Positions 1 through 9,215 of a stretch of DNA of 64,000 nucleotides are shown piece after piece. The stretch comes from CAYXVJ01 sp050309435 (GTDB lineage: Bacteria > Bacillota > Clostridia > Saccharofermentanales > Fastidiosipilaceae), in NCBI GenBank assembly GCA_050309435.1, contig JBNRMJ010000011.1:62001-126000 (forward strand), in the 5' to 3' direction. Position 1 is the stretch's first letter. Each line of letters opens with the position of its first letter. The notes under the pieces are model-generated. The model was not told where the DNA came from, ran no database searches, and saw nothing but the letters and a program-made list of their open reading frames with translations. A program made the position numbers and the translations under genes.

Positions 1-1427
1 CTTGATTCGGAAGCGGGCGCTTCACGAAAATGCTCTGCTTCTTGAGAGCTTAACTCTATCGTTTCTCCTTTGATTAATTTCTCGACACGCGGATCCGTAT
101 GAGTCAGACGAAGGCTGCGCCGAGTTTTAAATGCGGCTGCCTCCAAAGTAAGCAACATTGAATGTGCCGGCTCGAAACGATTCTCTCTTTTGCCTTCGAT
201 AATATTGCCGAGATAACTGCCCTCTTTAAGAATATGAATACCTTCCAGATCAAGATCGTGCTCAGGTACCAGGTGTACGCGTCCGTGGTCCAGACGAAGT
301 CTGTTTTCCATTTTACGCTCCAGATCCAAGGCAGCAGGTTTTTCAAGTAAATCACGATAAAAAGACAAGACCATCTCGCGATTTTCAGGAGTTATACTGT
401 TACGTCTTCCGCTCCGGCGTTTTTTAGAGCCTTTTTCGGAATAATTTTCATCTGTGTCTCCCTTACGAAGCAAAGCACAGAAGTGCCCGTCTCCTCTGTT
501 TCTCCAGGGCCAGATCCGGCCCGCCCGTGAAAAATCCGTCTCCGAAGCGAGTGCAGCGACTCCGGGATCGACGTTCGCCTCCTTCGGCAGATGTACTCTC
601 AAGTTAATGAATTCCATATCGGGTCTGCGGGCTATCAAAGCCTCGATCTGCTCTTCGTTCTCCTGACGATTGAAGGTACAAGTCGAGTATACAAGCACTC
701 CGCCGGGCTTAAGCAGATCATAAGCCGCATCCAGTATGTTTCTCTGGATCGGGATAATAGACGAAGGTCCGAACTTGGACCACGAATCGATCGCTTTCGG
801 ATCGCGGCGAAACATACCTTCCCCCGAACATGGCGCATCAACCAGAACCCGATCAAATTTTCCGGACCATCGCCCGGCTAAATCAACCGGATCGGCAGCT
901 GTCACCAGACAGTTGGAAACACCAAGCTGCTCCAGATTACGAACCAAAATGCGACCTCTCGAACTGCTGATATCATTAGACACGAGCAATCCTCTTCCAT
1001 TTAAGTCTGCGGCAATTCTCGCACTTTTTCCGCCCGGTGCGGCACATAGATCGATAACCGACTCGCCTTCAAGACAGCCCAGACTCTGAGCCGGAAGCAT
1101 AGCAGATGGTTCCTGAATGTAATACAGACCCAGCCGATAAGCCAAACTTCTCCCGACAGACAATTCGTCCGGTAGCTCGAAGCCGTCATCCGACCACGCA
1201 ACCGGCCGGATCTGCGAACGGGCATCTGTCCCGAATTCGACAGAAAAGATCTTGTCCAATAGATCTAAAAGCGTTTCACTGTTCTTAATTTTTAAGCGAT
1301 TGAGGCGTAAACCCCGCCGCGGTGCTTCATCGTAACTGTTCATAAACAGTTGAAATTCATGCTCATAACCCGCATCGGCGAGCAGTAATTGCATTTTCCT
1401 GACAAATGTTTCCGGTAATCGGGCCAT
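1..1427 (-). CDS. NOL1/NOP2/Sun-family rRNA m5C methyltransferase (RsmF-like), C-terminus cut by window edge
   Basis: SAM-dependent methyltransferase that should make 5-methylcytosine in rRNA. The reading frame stays open to the window edge (475 codons visible). The SAM-binding motif DLCAAPGGKS lies at residues 126-135. Motif IV (DAPCSGEG) carries Cys200 and motif VI (YSTC) carries Cys250, the two cysteines needed for release and attack in this family, so the enzyme looks active. The long part after residue 300 fits the extra C-terminal domain of RsmF-like proteins rather than RsmB, and no NusB domain is present at the N-terminus. The ATG at 1427 follows AGAGGAA, which overlaps the stop codon of the upstream gene, so translation is probably coupled. 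Exact rRNA target cannot be told. Confidence 0.9.
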   Translation of the reverse strand, partial: MARLPETFVRKMQLLLADAGYEHEFQLFMNSYDEAPRRGLRLNRLKIKNSETLLDLLDKIFSVEFGTDARSQIRPVAWSDDGFELPDELSVGRSLAYRLGLYYIQEPSAMLPAQSLGCLEGESVIDLCAAPGGKSARIAADLNGRGLLVSNDISSSRGRILVRNLEQLGVSNCLVTAADPVDLAGRWSGKFDRVLVDAPCSGEGMFRRDPKAIDSWSKFGPSSIIPIQRNILDAAYDLLKPGGVLVYSTCTFNRQENEEQIEALIARRPDMEFINLRVHLPKEANVDPGVAALASETDFSRAGRIWPWRNRGDGHFCALLRKGDTDENYSEKGSKKRRSGRRNSITPENREMVLSFYRDLLEKPAALDLERKMENRLRLDHGRVHLVPEHDLDLEGIHILKEGSYLGNIIEGKRENRFEPAHSMLLTLEAAAFKTRRSLRLTHTDPRVEKLIKGETIELSSQEAEHFREAPASES

Positions 1428-1437
1428 AATATTTCCT

Positions 1438-3210
1438 CTAATATGCCAAGCTGTCCGCCAGCTGATAGGCCAGTCGTTTGACCACGTCGATATCATCCAC
1501 GGATTTCATATGGGATCGCTCAAGGCTCTCGGCCAGGCTGTCGGAGCTTTTACCCGTGATGAATTGCAAGTATGTATTGGCAGCCTTTTTTTCTGCGTGT
1601 CGAGACAAATCCCATAACTGTAAAGCTACAAGCCGTGCCGAAAACTCCGCCGCACTATAATAAGGGCAAAGCACCAGCGCAGGTATTAAACGCCAGCTCT
1701 CTTCCTGGATCAAAAGCCATTCGTGATGATCCGCCAGATCGGGATACCATCGCTCCATCAAGCTCAGCCAGATTTCGTTTCGCATAGAAGAATTGTCGTG
1801 GTCCGACCCATAACAAAATTCCTGAAATTCTTCGAGCATAGCAGTATAAATCAATTCGTGCAAAAGCTTAAGCAAGATCGCATCGCAGACTACAGTCCCT
1901 TCTTCTACACTCGGGAAGGCAGATGGCAAACGATTGAGAACAAGACCCAAAAGCCCCCATCCCCGAGCCGACTGATAGTCGGCGGCAGGATGACGCAGCA
2001 TCAGCATATCTTCACTGTGACCCGCGTGCATGGCCAGACCGTAACCCAATAGCGCGATGCTCGATGGTAAATTCGCAGTCTCGCGCATCGAACTCATGGC
2101 AATGAACGGGACTTCGACTTCCGGCAGATAAAAGGCTGATCGATGTTCGGGTAAACACTCCCTGATGTAGCCGTGACTCTGCAACCCTTGAAAATAATGA
2201 GGCGTCTGATCAGCCAGAATTGTCTCGATTATCTGAACAACTGCCTTATTTAAAGGATTACGCCTGCTTTCCGGCGAATCTGCCGGCCTGGGGCGACCCC
2301 AACTCTGCTCGAGTTCCAGAAGATCTGTATCACGAATCGGTAATGGTAAATCATCAGGCATGCCAAGAGTCGCGGCAGCGGTCGGAAATAAATTGACCGG
2401 ATCCTGCTCTTTTTCGATGCTCAACAGACTTCTTGAGCGGACAGCGATGGGAACGAGCCATTTCACGATCGCATCTCTAAGCACAGATAAGCTCTCGTTG
2501 CTATCGCCCAGCATGCCGAGTCTCCGCTTGGCCAAGCCGGAGAAATGGTCGAAGCCCTGTTCTGCGGCCAGTAATTTCCTTTCGTTTAGCAATGGCTCGA
2601 AAAGAGCGTTATCGATCCAGGGCAATTCAGCCTCACTGTAATCCGGCTCGAAAAATAACAGATCGGGCACGTGCCAATTTAAGCAAGCCATGCGTTCCCA
2701 ACGAATATTGGGGAAAAACTGGTCACGAAAAGAGCGAATCAGGCGATATTCGGCTTTCGCACGAGGCAGCTCACGCTCCACATTCAGTAAGTTCAGATTA
2801 TGCAGAGCCAGGATGCTGCCTTTCCCTAATTCCTGTGCCAGCTCAAAGAGCGAATCTTGACCAAGCAAGCCTTGAAAAGCTTCGAATATCAACTTATCGA
2901 GCTCGGGAGCCAGATCCTGATAATAAAGATGTTCTTCGGCAAGCCTTGTATCTGTGGGACGAATCCTGTACATAGCGGATGCCAGTCCGCTATCGTTCAA
3001 GAAACGGCTCAAGCCTGGAGAAAAAGAAGTCAGACGCTCTCGAATTTGATCCGGGCTTCGCTTATTTCTCAGGTAGCGATTCAACATCCGACCTTCGATC
3101 TCCAGTAAGTTTAGCCGGGCATGCTGATACGGCAATTCGCTTAAAGCTGTTAGATCCGATATATCAGGCCACTTAAACTTATTGGCATTGACAGAGCTTG
3201 GTCGTTGCAT
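1438..3210 (-). CDS. M3-family oligopeptidase-like protein lacking the HEXXH zinc motif (predicted pseudopeptidase)
   Basis: 590 aa, about the length of PepF-type oligoendopeptidases. Two stretches look like M3 peptidases: around residues 210-260 (FSGLAKRRLG followed by an arginine-aspartate helix and WLVPIA, compare the usual KRLGR...R..V...VVPL), and the last 110 residues (WRLIPALVLCPYY...AANTYLQFITGKSSDSL, compare WQYIPHFYYTPFYVY...YLEFLSSGGS). Where the family has HEXGHAMH, this protein reads LGYGLAMH at residues 388-395: both zinc histidines and the catalytic Glu are Leu388, Leu392 and Gly389. No other HEXXH is visible, so I infer it does not cleave peptides. It sits between argS and the methyltransferase gene. 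Start ATG follows AAAGGAG. Family call rests on pattern recognition alone. Confidence 0.72.
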   Translation of the reverse strand: MQRPSSVNANKFKWPDISDLTALSELPYQHARLNLLEIEGRMLNRYLRNKRSPDQIRERLTSFSPGLSRFLNDSGLASAMYRIRPTDTRLAEEHLYYQDLAPELDKLIFEAFQGLLGQDSLFELAQELGKGSILALHNLNLLNVERELPRAKAEYRLIRSFRDQFFPNIRWERMACLNWHVPDLLFFEPDYSEAELPWIDNALFEPLLNERKLLAAEQGFDHFSGLAKRRLGMLGDSNESLSVLRDAIVKWLVPIAVRSRSLLSIEKEQDPVNLFPTAAATLGMPDDLPLPIRDTDLLELEQSWGRPRPADSPESRRNPLNKAVVQIIETILADQTPHYFQGLQSHGYIRECLPEHRSAFYLPEVEVPFIAMSSMRETANLPSSIALLGYGLAMHAGHSEDMLMLRHPAADYQSARGWGLLGLVLNRLPSAFPSVEEGTVVCDAILLKLLHELIYTAMLEEFQEFCYGSDHDNSSMRNEIWLSLMERWYPDLADHHEWLLIQEESWRLIPALVLCPYYSAAEFSARLVALQLWDLSRHAEKKAANTYLQFITGKSSDSLAESLERSHMKSVDDIDVVKRLAYQLADSLAY

Positions 3211-3254
3211 CCGGGCTCCTTTCTCCCCTGACTTTCGAAAATCGTGACTTCAGC

Positions 3255-4988
3255 TTACATTCTTTCCACTGTTTGAATGCCAAGCAGTTCCAAGCCACAT
3301 GCCAGCACTTTACATACAGCGGTAACAAGGGCTAATCTGGCACGTCTCAATTCCGGACTGTCGGCTCCCAGAATCGTGACATTGTTGTAGTACTTATTAA
3401 ACAGGCGAGCCAACTGTGAAACGTGTCTGGCAACCATAAAAGGTTCATTGGCACGCGCGGCCTGACTGACGGAATCCCCGAAATCCAATAACATTTTTGC
3501 CAGGGCAAATTCCTGATCTTCGGCCAGTAGCGACAAGACATCATTATCAAGCTTTAATGTAAGTTCTGCTTCTTCGGCACGACGCAAGATCGATTTCGCA
3601 CGGGCATAGGTATACAAGAGATAAGGAGCGGTATCTCCGTTAAAATCTAACATATCGTCCCAGGAGAAGATAATGTCGCGCTCGCGGCCGTTCTTCAAGA
3701 AAGTGTACTGCACGGCGGCCAGACCAACTTTCGATGCAATCAGATCGATCTCTTCATCGCTCATGCTTTCGTTTCGGCCTTCATTGTTCTTCACGATGAT
3801 GTCTCTGGTCTTGGCAATCGTTTCGCGAAGGACATCCTCGAGCAATATGGCATTTCCTTCACGAGTCGAGAACTTGGCATCGGGAAAGCGAACGGTTCCG
3901 AAAGCAACATGAAGACAATTGTCGGCAGCTTCGTAACCCATTTTCCGGGCTACTTCAAAGACCTGGTTGAAGTGAAGCGCCTGAGTGTTTCCGACGACAT
4001 AGATGTTTTTAGCGAAGTGATAGTGATTCCATCTCCAGATCAAAGCCGCTATGTCGCGAGATGCGTAAATCGTCGCGCCATCACTCTTTAAAATGATAGC
4101 GGGAGGCAAGTCCTTATCATCGAGCATAACGACCCGGGCGCCGCGACTCTCGGTCAGCAGTTCTTTTTCGCGAAGTTCCTCCACCACTGCAGGAATAAAT
4201 TCTCCGTAGAAACTCTCGCCGTTCAAGTTGTCGAACTTAATACCCAGCTTCTCGTAAATACGATCAAACTCTTTTAAACTCAAATCTCTGAAACGTGTCC
4301 AGAGTGCCACCTCCGCAGGCTCGTTTGCTTCGAGTCTGCGGAAACGCTCGCGGGCCAGATCATCGAGTTCTGGTTCGTTCTCGACAGCCTGATGGAATTT
4401 CACATAAATACGCGTCAGTTCTTTGATCGGTTCTGCTTCCAGAGCCTCGTGATCGCACCAGCGATCGTAGGCCACCATAAGTTTACCGAACTGGGTACCG
4501 TAATCGCCTAAATGATTAAAGCGCTCGGTTTTGTAACCGAGATGATCATAAATTCTGGCCAGCGACTCACCTAATATCGTCGTAAATGCATGTCCCAGGT
4601 GAAAGGGTTTTGCAATATTCGGTGATGAGTATTCGATGATAACGGTTTGATCCGTACCTTCTTGTGACTTGCCGGGTATGTAGGCGTCATCCAGAACATG
4701 GGCGATTACATCTGCTGTAAAATATGTTTCATTCAAAAAGAAATTCAAATAACCGCCTTCCTGACGAACTTCGGAGAGAAAAGCCGGCAACGAGCTCAGC
4801 TTCGCAGCTAAATCTGCCGCGATTTTTGGCGGTGCCTGACGTAAGGTCTTAGCCAGTTTAAAACATGGCAGAGCATAATCGCCGAGGTCAGGGTTCGGCG
4901 GAATCTCTAATAAAGGATAAATTAAAGCGGAATCCAGCTCCGAAACCTCCGCCAGTGTCTCTGCAGTCAATAATTTATAATCAGTCAT
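3255..4988 (-). CDS. argS: arginyl-tRNA synthetase
   Basis: Class I synthetase that charges tRNA-Arg. 577 aa, the usual length. The N-terminal Add-1 type domain is followed by the ATP-binding HIGH variant HLGH at residues 130-133, preceded by SSPNIAKPF as is typical for ArgRS. The KMSKS equivalent appears as KFSTREG, a common relaxed form in this enzyme. The C-terminal anticodon-binding DALR domain ends the protein in ELLGIQTVERM. The ATG follows AGAGAGG. It is first in a minus-strand run with the M3-like gene (44 bp gap) and the rRNA methyltransferase gene. No T-box leader was recognised upstream. Confidence 0.97.
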   Translation of the reverse strand: MTDYKLLTAETLAEVSELDSALIYPLLEIPPNPDLGDYALPCFKLAKTLRQAPPKIAADLAAKLSSLPAFLSEVRQEGGYLNFFLNETYFTADVIAHVLDDAYIPGKSQEGTDQTVIIEYSSPNIAKPFHLGHAFTTILGESLARIYDHLGYKTERFNHLGDYGTQFGKLMVAYDRWCDHEALEAEPIKELTRIYVKFHQAVENEPELDDLARERFRRLEANEPAEVALWTRFRDLSLKEFDRIYEKLGIKFDNLNGESFYGEFIPAVVEELREKELLTESRGARVVMLDDKDLPPAIILKSDGATIYASRDIAALIWRWNHYHFAKNIYVVGNTQALHFNQVFEVARKMGYEAADNCLHVAFGTVRFPDAKFSTREGNAILLEDVLRETIAKTRDIIVKNNEGRNESMSDEEIDLIASKVGLAAVQYTFLKNGRERDIIFSWDDMLDFNGDTAPYLLYTYARAKSILRRAEEAELTLKLDNDVLSLLAEDQEFALAKMLLDFGDSVSQAARANEPFMVARHVSQLARLFNKYYNNVTILGADSPELRRARLALVTAVCKVLACGLELLGIQTVERM

Positions 4989-5060
4989 TTTTACGGACCT
5001 CTCTTAATGATTCGTTATTATTATTATGTATACAAGAAATAGCCATGCTTTAAAGCCGAA

Positions 5061-5459
5061 TCACTTCGATTCGAGATCGCTTGCATCGATGGCTACGGAT
5101 GGGGTAACGAGAATGACGCTTCCCTCCTCATCTGTTTCATAAACAGGGTTTCCGTTGGTATCCGTCACAATAGATCCGTTTTCATCGGTCACGACTATGG
5201 GCTCCGAGAAATCCAGGAAACGTCCCAGAAATTGCGACAGAAAAACGAAGATGACAGTCAATACGACCAGTGCAACAATAATCAGTAAACCTGATAAAAG
5301 ACAAGACTTACCGCTGCCGATCAGTTTACGCTTGAATTCTTGTCGTTTGATCTTAGGATCGATTTCCCTGGGCTTTAATCTTTTTCCTTGAAGAAAAGTT
5401 CCGCATTTCAAACAAACATTTCTGTCTTTATTCTCGGTCCCGCAATTTGGACACTTCAT
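5061..5459 (-). CDS. zinc-ribbon single-pass membrane protein, unknown function
   Basis: About 132 aa. It opens with a four-cysteine zinc ribbon (MKCPNCGTENKDRNVCLKCG), then a basic linker, one hydrophobic segment (LLSGLLIIVALVVLTVIFVFL), and an acidic tail of about 60 residues with no recognisable domain. The ribbon would face the cytoplasm and the acidic tail the outside. The ATG at 5459 is chosen because the ribbon starts there and AAAGG lies 10 nt upstream; a GTG at 5480 and an ATG at 5477 in the same frame would add seven or six residues. It lies upstream of argS on the same strand (72 bp gap). Function unknown; compare the second zinc-ribbon membrane protein at 50045-50758. Confidence 0.75.
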   Translation of the reverse strand: MKCPNCGTENKDRNVCLKCGTFLQGKRLKPREIDPKIKRQEFKRKLIGSGKSCLLSGLLIIVALVVLTVIFVFLSQFLGRFLDFSEPIVVTDENGSIVTDTNGNPVYETDEEGSVILVTPSVAIDASDLESK

Positions 5460-5581
5460 ATCATTCCAGCCTTTCATCACTCATATCCTGATTATTATAC
5501 AACATAAGCTCAATTATCGGCTTGTTTCGGACAAAATTGTCTATCATGGTAACTCCGTTCCGGAGAGATATAACGTTTTGT

Positions 5582-5590
5582 TGCTATAAT
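5582..5590 (+). promoter_or_regulatory. extended -10 promoter for the GH13 gene
   Basis: TGCTATAAT is a perfect extended -10 (TGn plus TATAAT), 34 bp before the chosen start codon; no good -35 is visible, as often with extended -10 promoters. Confidence 0.5.
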
Positions 5591-5623
5591 GGTTTCCATA
5601 GACACATGAAGGAAGAGGTTATT

Positions 5624-7594
5624 ATGCGTATAATTCACCGCAGCCGCGATCTTCGCTTTCGTAATCCATACGGTGCAACTCCGTGTGACACTTATATCGA
5701 TCTCTATGTAGAGTTACTCGAGCACCTGGACGAAGTTGACTTTATCTTACTGAATTATGCCTACGGTTTAAAGGACTTTACCGAAGGTAAAATCATGATG
5801 CAACCCGTCATGGCGGAAAGCCAGGGTATTCCGGGCCGTTATCATGTTCGCCTGAGAACACCGGGATTGCCTGCACTTCTCTTTTACTGGTTTGAGATCC
5901 GTAAAACGGATAAATCGATCCTCTACGCATCGAGAAAGACCGACCTGAGCGGCGAAACGATTTTAACGACAAATCCTCCGCGCTATCATGCGAACGTCAG
6001 TCGTTTGCCTTTGCCATTTCAAATTACCGTTTATGAGAAAAATTTCACCGTACCGGACTGGTATGCCGGAAAGATCATGTACCAGATTTTCCCCGATCGT
6101 TTTAAGAGAGGCCCGGATTACGATTACGAGAAAAAAATCAAATCGCATCATTCCGATCAGCGAATTTATCATGAGGACTGGAACAGCGAGGTGGATATTT
6201 ACGGAAGAGAACCGGAAGGCTATAAAGCACTGGATTTCTTCGGCGGAACGCTTCGCGGTATCGAAGAAGAGCTGCCTTATATCAGTGATCTGGGTGTTTC
6301 CATCATCTACTTAAATCCGATCTTCACGTCCCGGTCCAATCATCGTTATGATACAGCCGATTACATGACTGTCGATCCCGTATTGGGTACGAACGAGGAT
6401 TTTATCAGCCTCTGCCAAAGTGCCGGGGAGCTTGGCATAAGAATTATTCTGGACGGTGTTTTTAGTCACACGGGCGCAGACAGCATATATTTTAACAAGT
6501 ACGGACATTACCCGGAAAAAGGAGCCTTTCAAAGCCTGCTCGAAAAAAGCTATTCTCCTTATTTTAACTGGTACAACATCCATCAGGATGCCAGCAGCAT
6601 AACCTATGATTCCTGGTGGGGTTTCGAAGATTTGCCTGCAGTTAAAGAGAGCGATTTGACTTTTTTGGATTATATCCTGGGTCCGGAAGGCGTCATTCGT
6701 ACCTGGCTTCGGCGTGGTGCGTCGGGATTTCGTTTAGATGTTTCCGACGAATTACCGGATAGCTTCCTCGCGGAGTTGCGCCTGGTTGTAAAAGACGAAA
6801 ATCCGGAGGCGGTCATAATGGGTGAAGTTTGGGAGGATGCCAGCAATAAAGTAAGCTATGGTTCATATCGGGATTTCCTTTTCGGACGGACGCACGACAA
6901 CATCATGGGTTATCCTTTCCGCCAGGCTCTGATTGATTTCCTTAAGTGCTTTATCGCTGCCGACGAGTTCGTCAATCGATTGGAAAGCATTCGGGAGCAC
7001 TATCCGCCGGCGGCTTTTGCCTCTTCGATGAATTTACTGGGCAGCCACGACACCACGCGTTTCCTAACCGAAATAGCAGGTGATGCGGATCCGGGCAGTC
7101 GCGAGCTTCAGATGCATTTAAGGCTCGACGAAGAGCAGCGTAACTACGGACATAAGCTGCTTTATCTGGCAAGCTTCTTTCAGATGACCTATCCGGGTAG
7201 CCCCTCGATTTACTACGGAGATGAAATCGGTATGGAAGGTTATCGCGATCCATTCAACCGTCGCACGTTTAAATGGGATCAAAAAGACTGTGACCTGCGC
7301 CTTAAGATCGCCGAACTCGGTCAGCTGCGCCGTAAATACCCCGTCCTTCAAACGGGATATATAGAAACAATCACCGCCTCGGGCCGGCTGCTGATTTTTC
7401 GCCGTTTCCTGGACGATGATTCCAAAGACTGTTTAGGGCATATTCAAGACGGTCCGAAGAGAGTCGTTGTTGCTATCAATGCCTCCGATACGGACATGAG
7501 CGTCGTAACACCACAAGGACGACGTTATACACTGAAAGCTTTCAGCGGCAACTTTTTCGTGGAAGGCGAGCAACGAAGTTTTACCTGCGTTTAA
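5624..7594 (+). CDS. GH13 alpha-glucan hydrolase (neopullulanase / cyclomaltodextrinase-like)
   Basis: Retaining alpha-glucosidase-type enzyme acting on alpha-1,4 glucans or cyclodextrins. 656 aa from the ATG at 5624, chosen because GGAAGAGG lies 6 nt upstream; an in-frame ATG at 5522 would add 34 unlikely residues. The first 150 residues resemble the N-terminal beta domain of neopullulanases; the (beta/alpha)8 barrel starts at YQIFPDRF (153). Catalytic residues are visible: Asp372 in GFRLDV, Glu401 in GEVWE and Asp476 in GSHDT. RLDVSDELP is typical of the GH13 subgroups containing neopullulanase and maltogenic amylase. No signal peptide, so it acts in the cytoplasm, probably on glycogen or imported maltodextrin. 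It converges on glgA with a 36 bp gap. Confidence 0.9.
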   Translation: MRIIHRSRDLRFRNPYGATPCDTYIDLYVELLEHLDEVDFILLNYAYGLKDFTEGKIMMQPVMAESQGIPGRYHVRLRTPGLPALLFYWFEIRKTDKSILYASRKTDLSGETILTTNPPRYHANVSRLPLPFQITVYEKNFTVPDWYAGKIMYQIFPDRFKRGPDYDYEKKIKSHHSDQRIYHEDWNSEVDIYGREPEGYKALDFFGGTLRGIEEELPYISDLGVSIIYLNPIFTSRSNHRYDTADYMTVDPVLGTNEDFISLCQSAGELGIRIILDGVFSHTGADSIYFNKYGHYPEKGAFQSLLEKSYSPYFNWYNIHQDASSITYDSWWGFEDLPAVKESDLTFLDYILGPEGVIRTWLRRGASGFRLDVSDELPDSFLAELRLVVKDENPEAVIMGEVWEDASNKVSYGSYRDFLFGRTHDNIMGYPFRQALIDFLKCFIAADEFVNRLESIREHYPPAAFASSMNLLGSHDTTRFLTEIAGDADPGSRELQMHLRLDEEQRNYGHKLLYLASFFQMTYPGSPSIYYGDEIGMEGYRDPFNRRTFKWDQKDCDLRLKIAELGQLRRKYPVLQTGYIETITASGRLLIFRRFLDDDSKDCLGHIQDGPKRVVVAINASDTDMSVVTPQGRRYTLKAFSGNFFVEGEQRSFTCV

Positions 7595-7630
7595 TGAATA
7601 TATGGGAAACGAAGGCCGTGAGGTGAAAAG

Positions 7631-9193
7631 TTATTTTTTACTCCTGCTTTTCGCTTTCGAACCTGATTTAGCCGACTTCGCAACGTTGTCTTGTAAATTG
7701 GTTTCTGCCGGCGGGGCGTACCGGTCTTGTCTTTCCTTCGCTTTTTTTAAGAGCATGGTAAACAAATCAATATAAGCCTGTGCCGAGGTTTGCCAGCTGA
7801 AATCTTTCTCCATCGCTGATTTCACAAGCCCGTCCCAGATGCCATTGTGAAGGCGCCAAAGTTCGGTCGCACGCTTTATCGTAAAAAGAAATTCATGCGC
7901 ATTGATGTTGGAAAAAGAAAAACCGTCCCCTTCGCCAGTATATTTATTATAGGGTAAAACGGCGTCCTTCAGACCACCTGTTTCTCGAACGATCGGAATC
8001 GTACCGTAACGCATGGCGATCATCTGAGACAAACCACAGGGTTCAAAGATCGAAGGCATTAAAAAGATATCCGATCCGGCATAAATCCGATGCGAGAGCG
8101 CACTGTCAAAACGAATGGCGGCAACCATATTATCCGGATGACGTGCTTCAATGGCTTTTAAGCGGTCTTCGTATTTACTTTCGCCCGTACCAAGAACAAT
8201 GACTTGTACATCTTCCTCGAGCAACTCTTCCAGGATTGCCAGTAAGAGTTCCAGGCCTTTTTGATCAACAAGTCTGGTAATCATGGACAGGAGAGGTACA
8301 TCAGGATTTACCGCAAGAGAAAACTCTTCTTGTAAAGCCTGCTTATTTTTCGATTTATTAAGCTGATAATTATCGAAGTTATAATGATGTAGAATTCGGG
8401 GATCGGTGGCCGGACTATAGAGATCAAGATCGATGCCGTTAATGATGCCGGACAACTTGAAACTGAAATTCTGCAGAACATAATCCAGGCCTTCACCGTA
8501 GAAATCCGTCATAATCTCGCGGCTATAGCTCGGGGAAACAGTGCTTACAGCGTTCGCATACACGATGCCCGCCTTCATGAAATTCGCGACTCCGTCATGC
8601 AGAATTCCGAACTCATTCAAATATTCTTCGGACAAATCACAGAGGTCGGCAATAAATTCCGCTCCATGAATCCCCTGATACTCCAGATTGTGAATCGTAA
8701 ATACGGTTTTCACATCCCGCAGATAACCATAAGGCCAGTAATGCGCTTGGATGAGAGCAGGAATCAGACCGCTCTGCCAGTCGTTGCAATGCAGAACATC
8801 CGGCAGGAAATCCATGGGAATGCCGATTGCTTCCAAAACAGCCCGTTGAAAAAAGCTAAAGCGTTCGATGTCAAAAGTATATTCCAGGTAGATCCGGTCA
8901 TGTCCGAAATAGTATTCGTTGTCGATAAAGTAATAATGAACACCATCTTGGACCATCTCGAAGAGACCACTGTATTGCTCGCGCCAACCCATGCGGATGC
9001 TGCCTTGGCGACGAAAAACCAGCTGATCTTGAAAAGCATCCTTTATCTGTTTGTAAAGCGGCATGACCACGCGCGCATCCGCACCCAGTTTAATGAGTTC
9101 TCCGGGTAAAACGGAAAGAACATCAGCCAAACCACCCACTTTGGCAAAGGGAGCGACCTCGGAAGCAATATGCAAAACTTTCAGCTTATCCAT
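7631..9193 (-). CDS. glgA: glycogen synthase (ADP-glucose, GT5)
   Basis: Adds glucose from ADP-glucose to growing alpha-1,4 glucan. 520 aa, slightly longer than the usual 480. The N-terminal ADP-glucose loop KVGGL is at residues 18-22; the second Rossmann half contains TRLVDQKG, and the acceptor-side motif FEPCGLSQMIAMRYG followed by GGLKD is intact. The last 35 residues are a Lys/Ser-rich tail (ends KAKSRSKK) not needed for catalysis. Third gene of glgC-glgD-glgA, 22 bp after glgD. No branching enzyme or phosphorylase gene is in the window. Confidence 0.96.
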   Translation of the reverse strand: MDKLKVLHIASEVAPFAKVGGLADVLSVLPGELIKLGADARVVMPLYKQIKDAFQDQLVFRRQGSIRMGWREQYSGLFEMVQDGVHYYFIDNEYYFGHDRIYLEYTFDIERFSFFQRAVLEAIGIPMDFLPDVLHCNDWQSGLIPALIQAHYWPYGYLRDVKTVFTIHNLEYQGIHGAEFIADLCDLSEEYLNEFGILHDGVANFMKAGIVYANAVSTVSPSYSREIMTDFYGEGLDYVLQNFSFKLSGIINGIDLDLYSPATDPRILHHYNFDNYQLNKSKNKQALQEEFSLAVNPDVPLLSMITRLVDQKGLELLLAILEELLEEDVQVIVLGTGESKYEDRLKAIEARHPDNMVAAIRFDSALSHRIYAGSDIFLMPSIFEPCGLSQMIAMRYGTIPIVRETGGLKDAVLPYNKYTGEGDGFSFSNINAHEFLFTIKRATELWRLHNGIWDGLVKSAMEKDFSWQTSAQAYIDLFTMLLKKAKERQDRYAPPAETNLQDNVAKSAKSGSKAKSRSKK

Positions 9194-9215
9194 ATAATTG
9201 ATACCCGGCTTTCAA

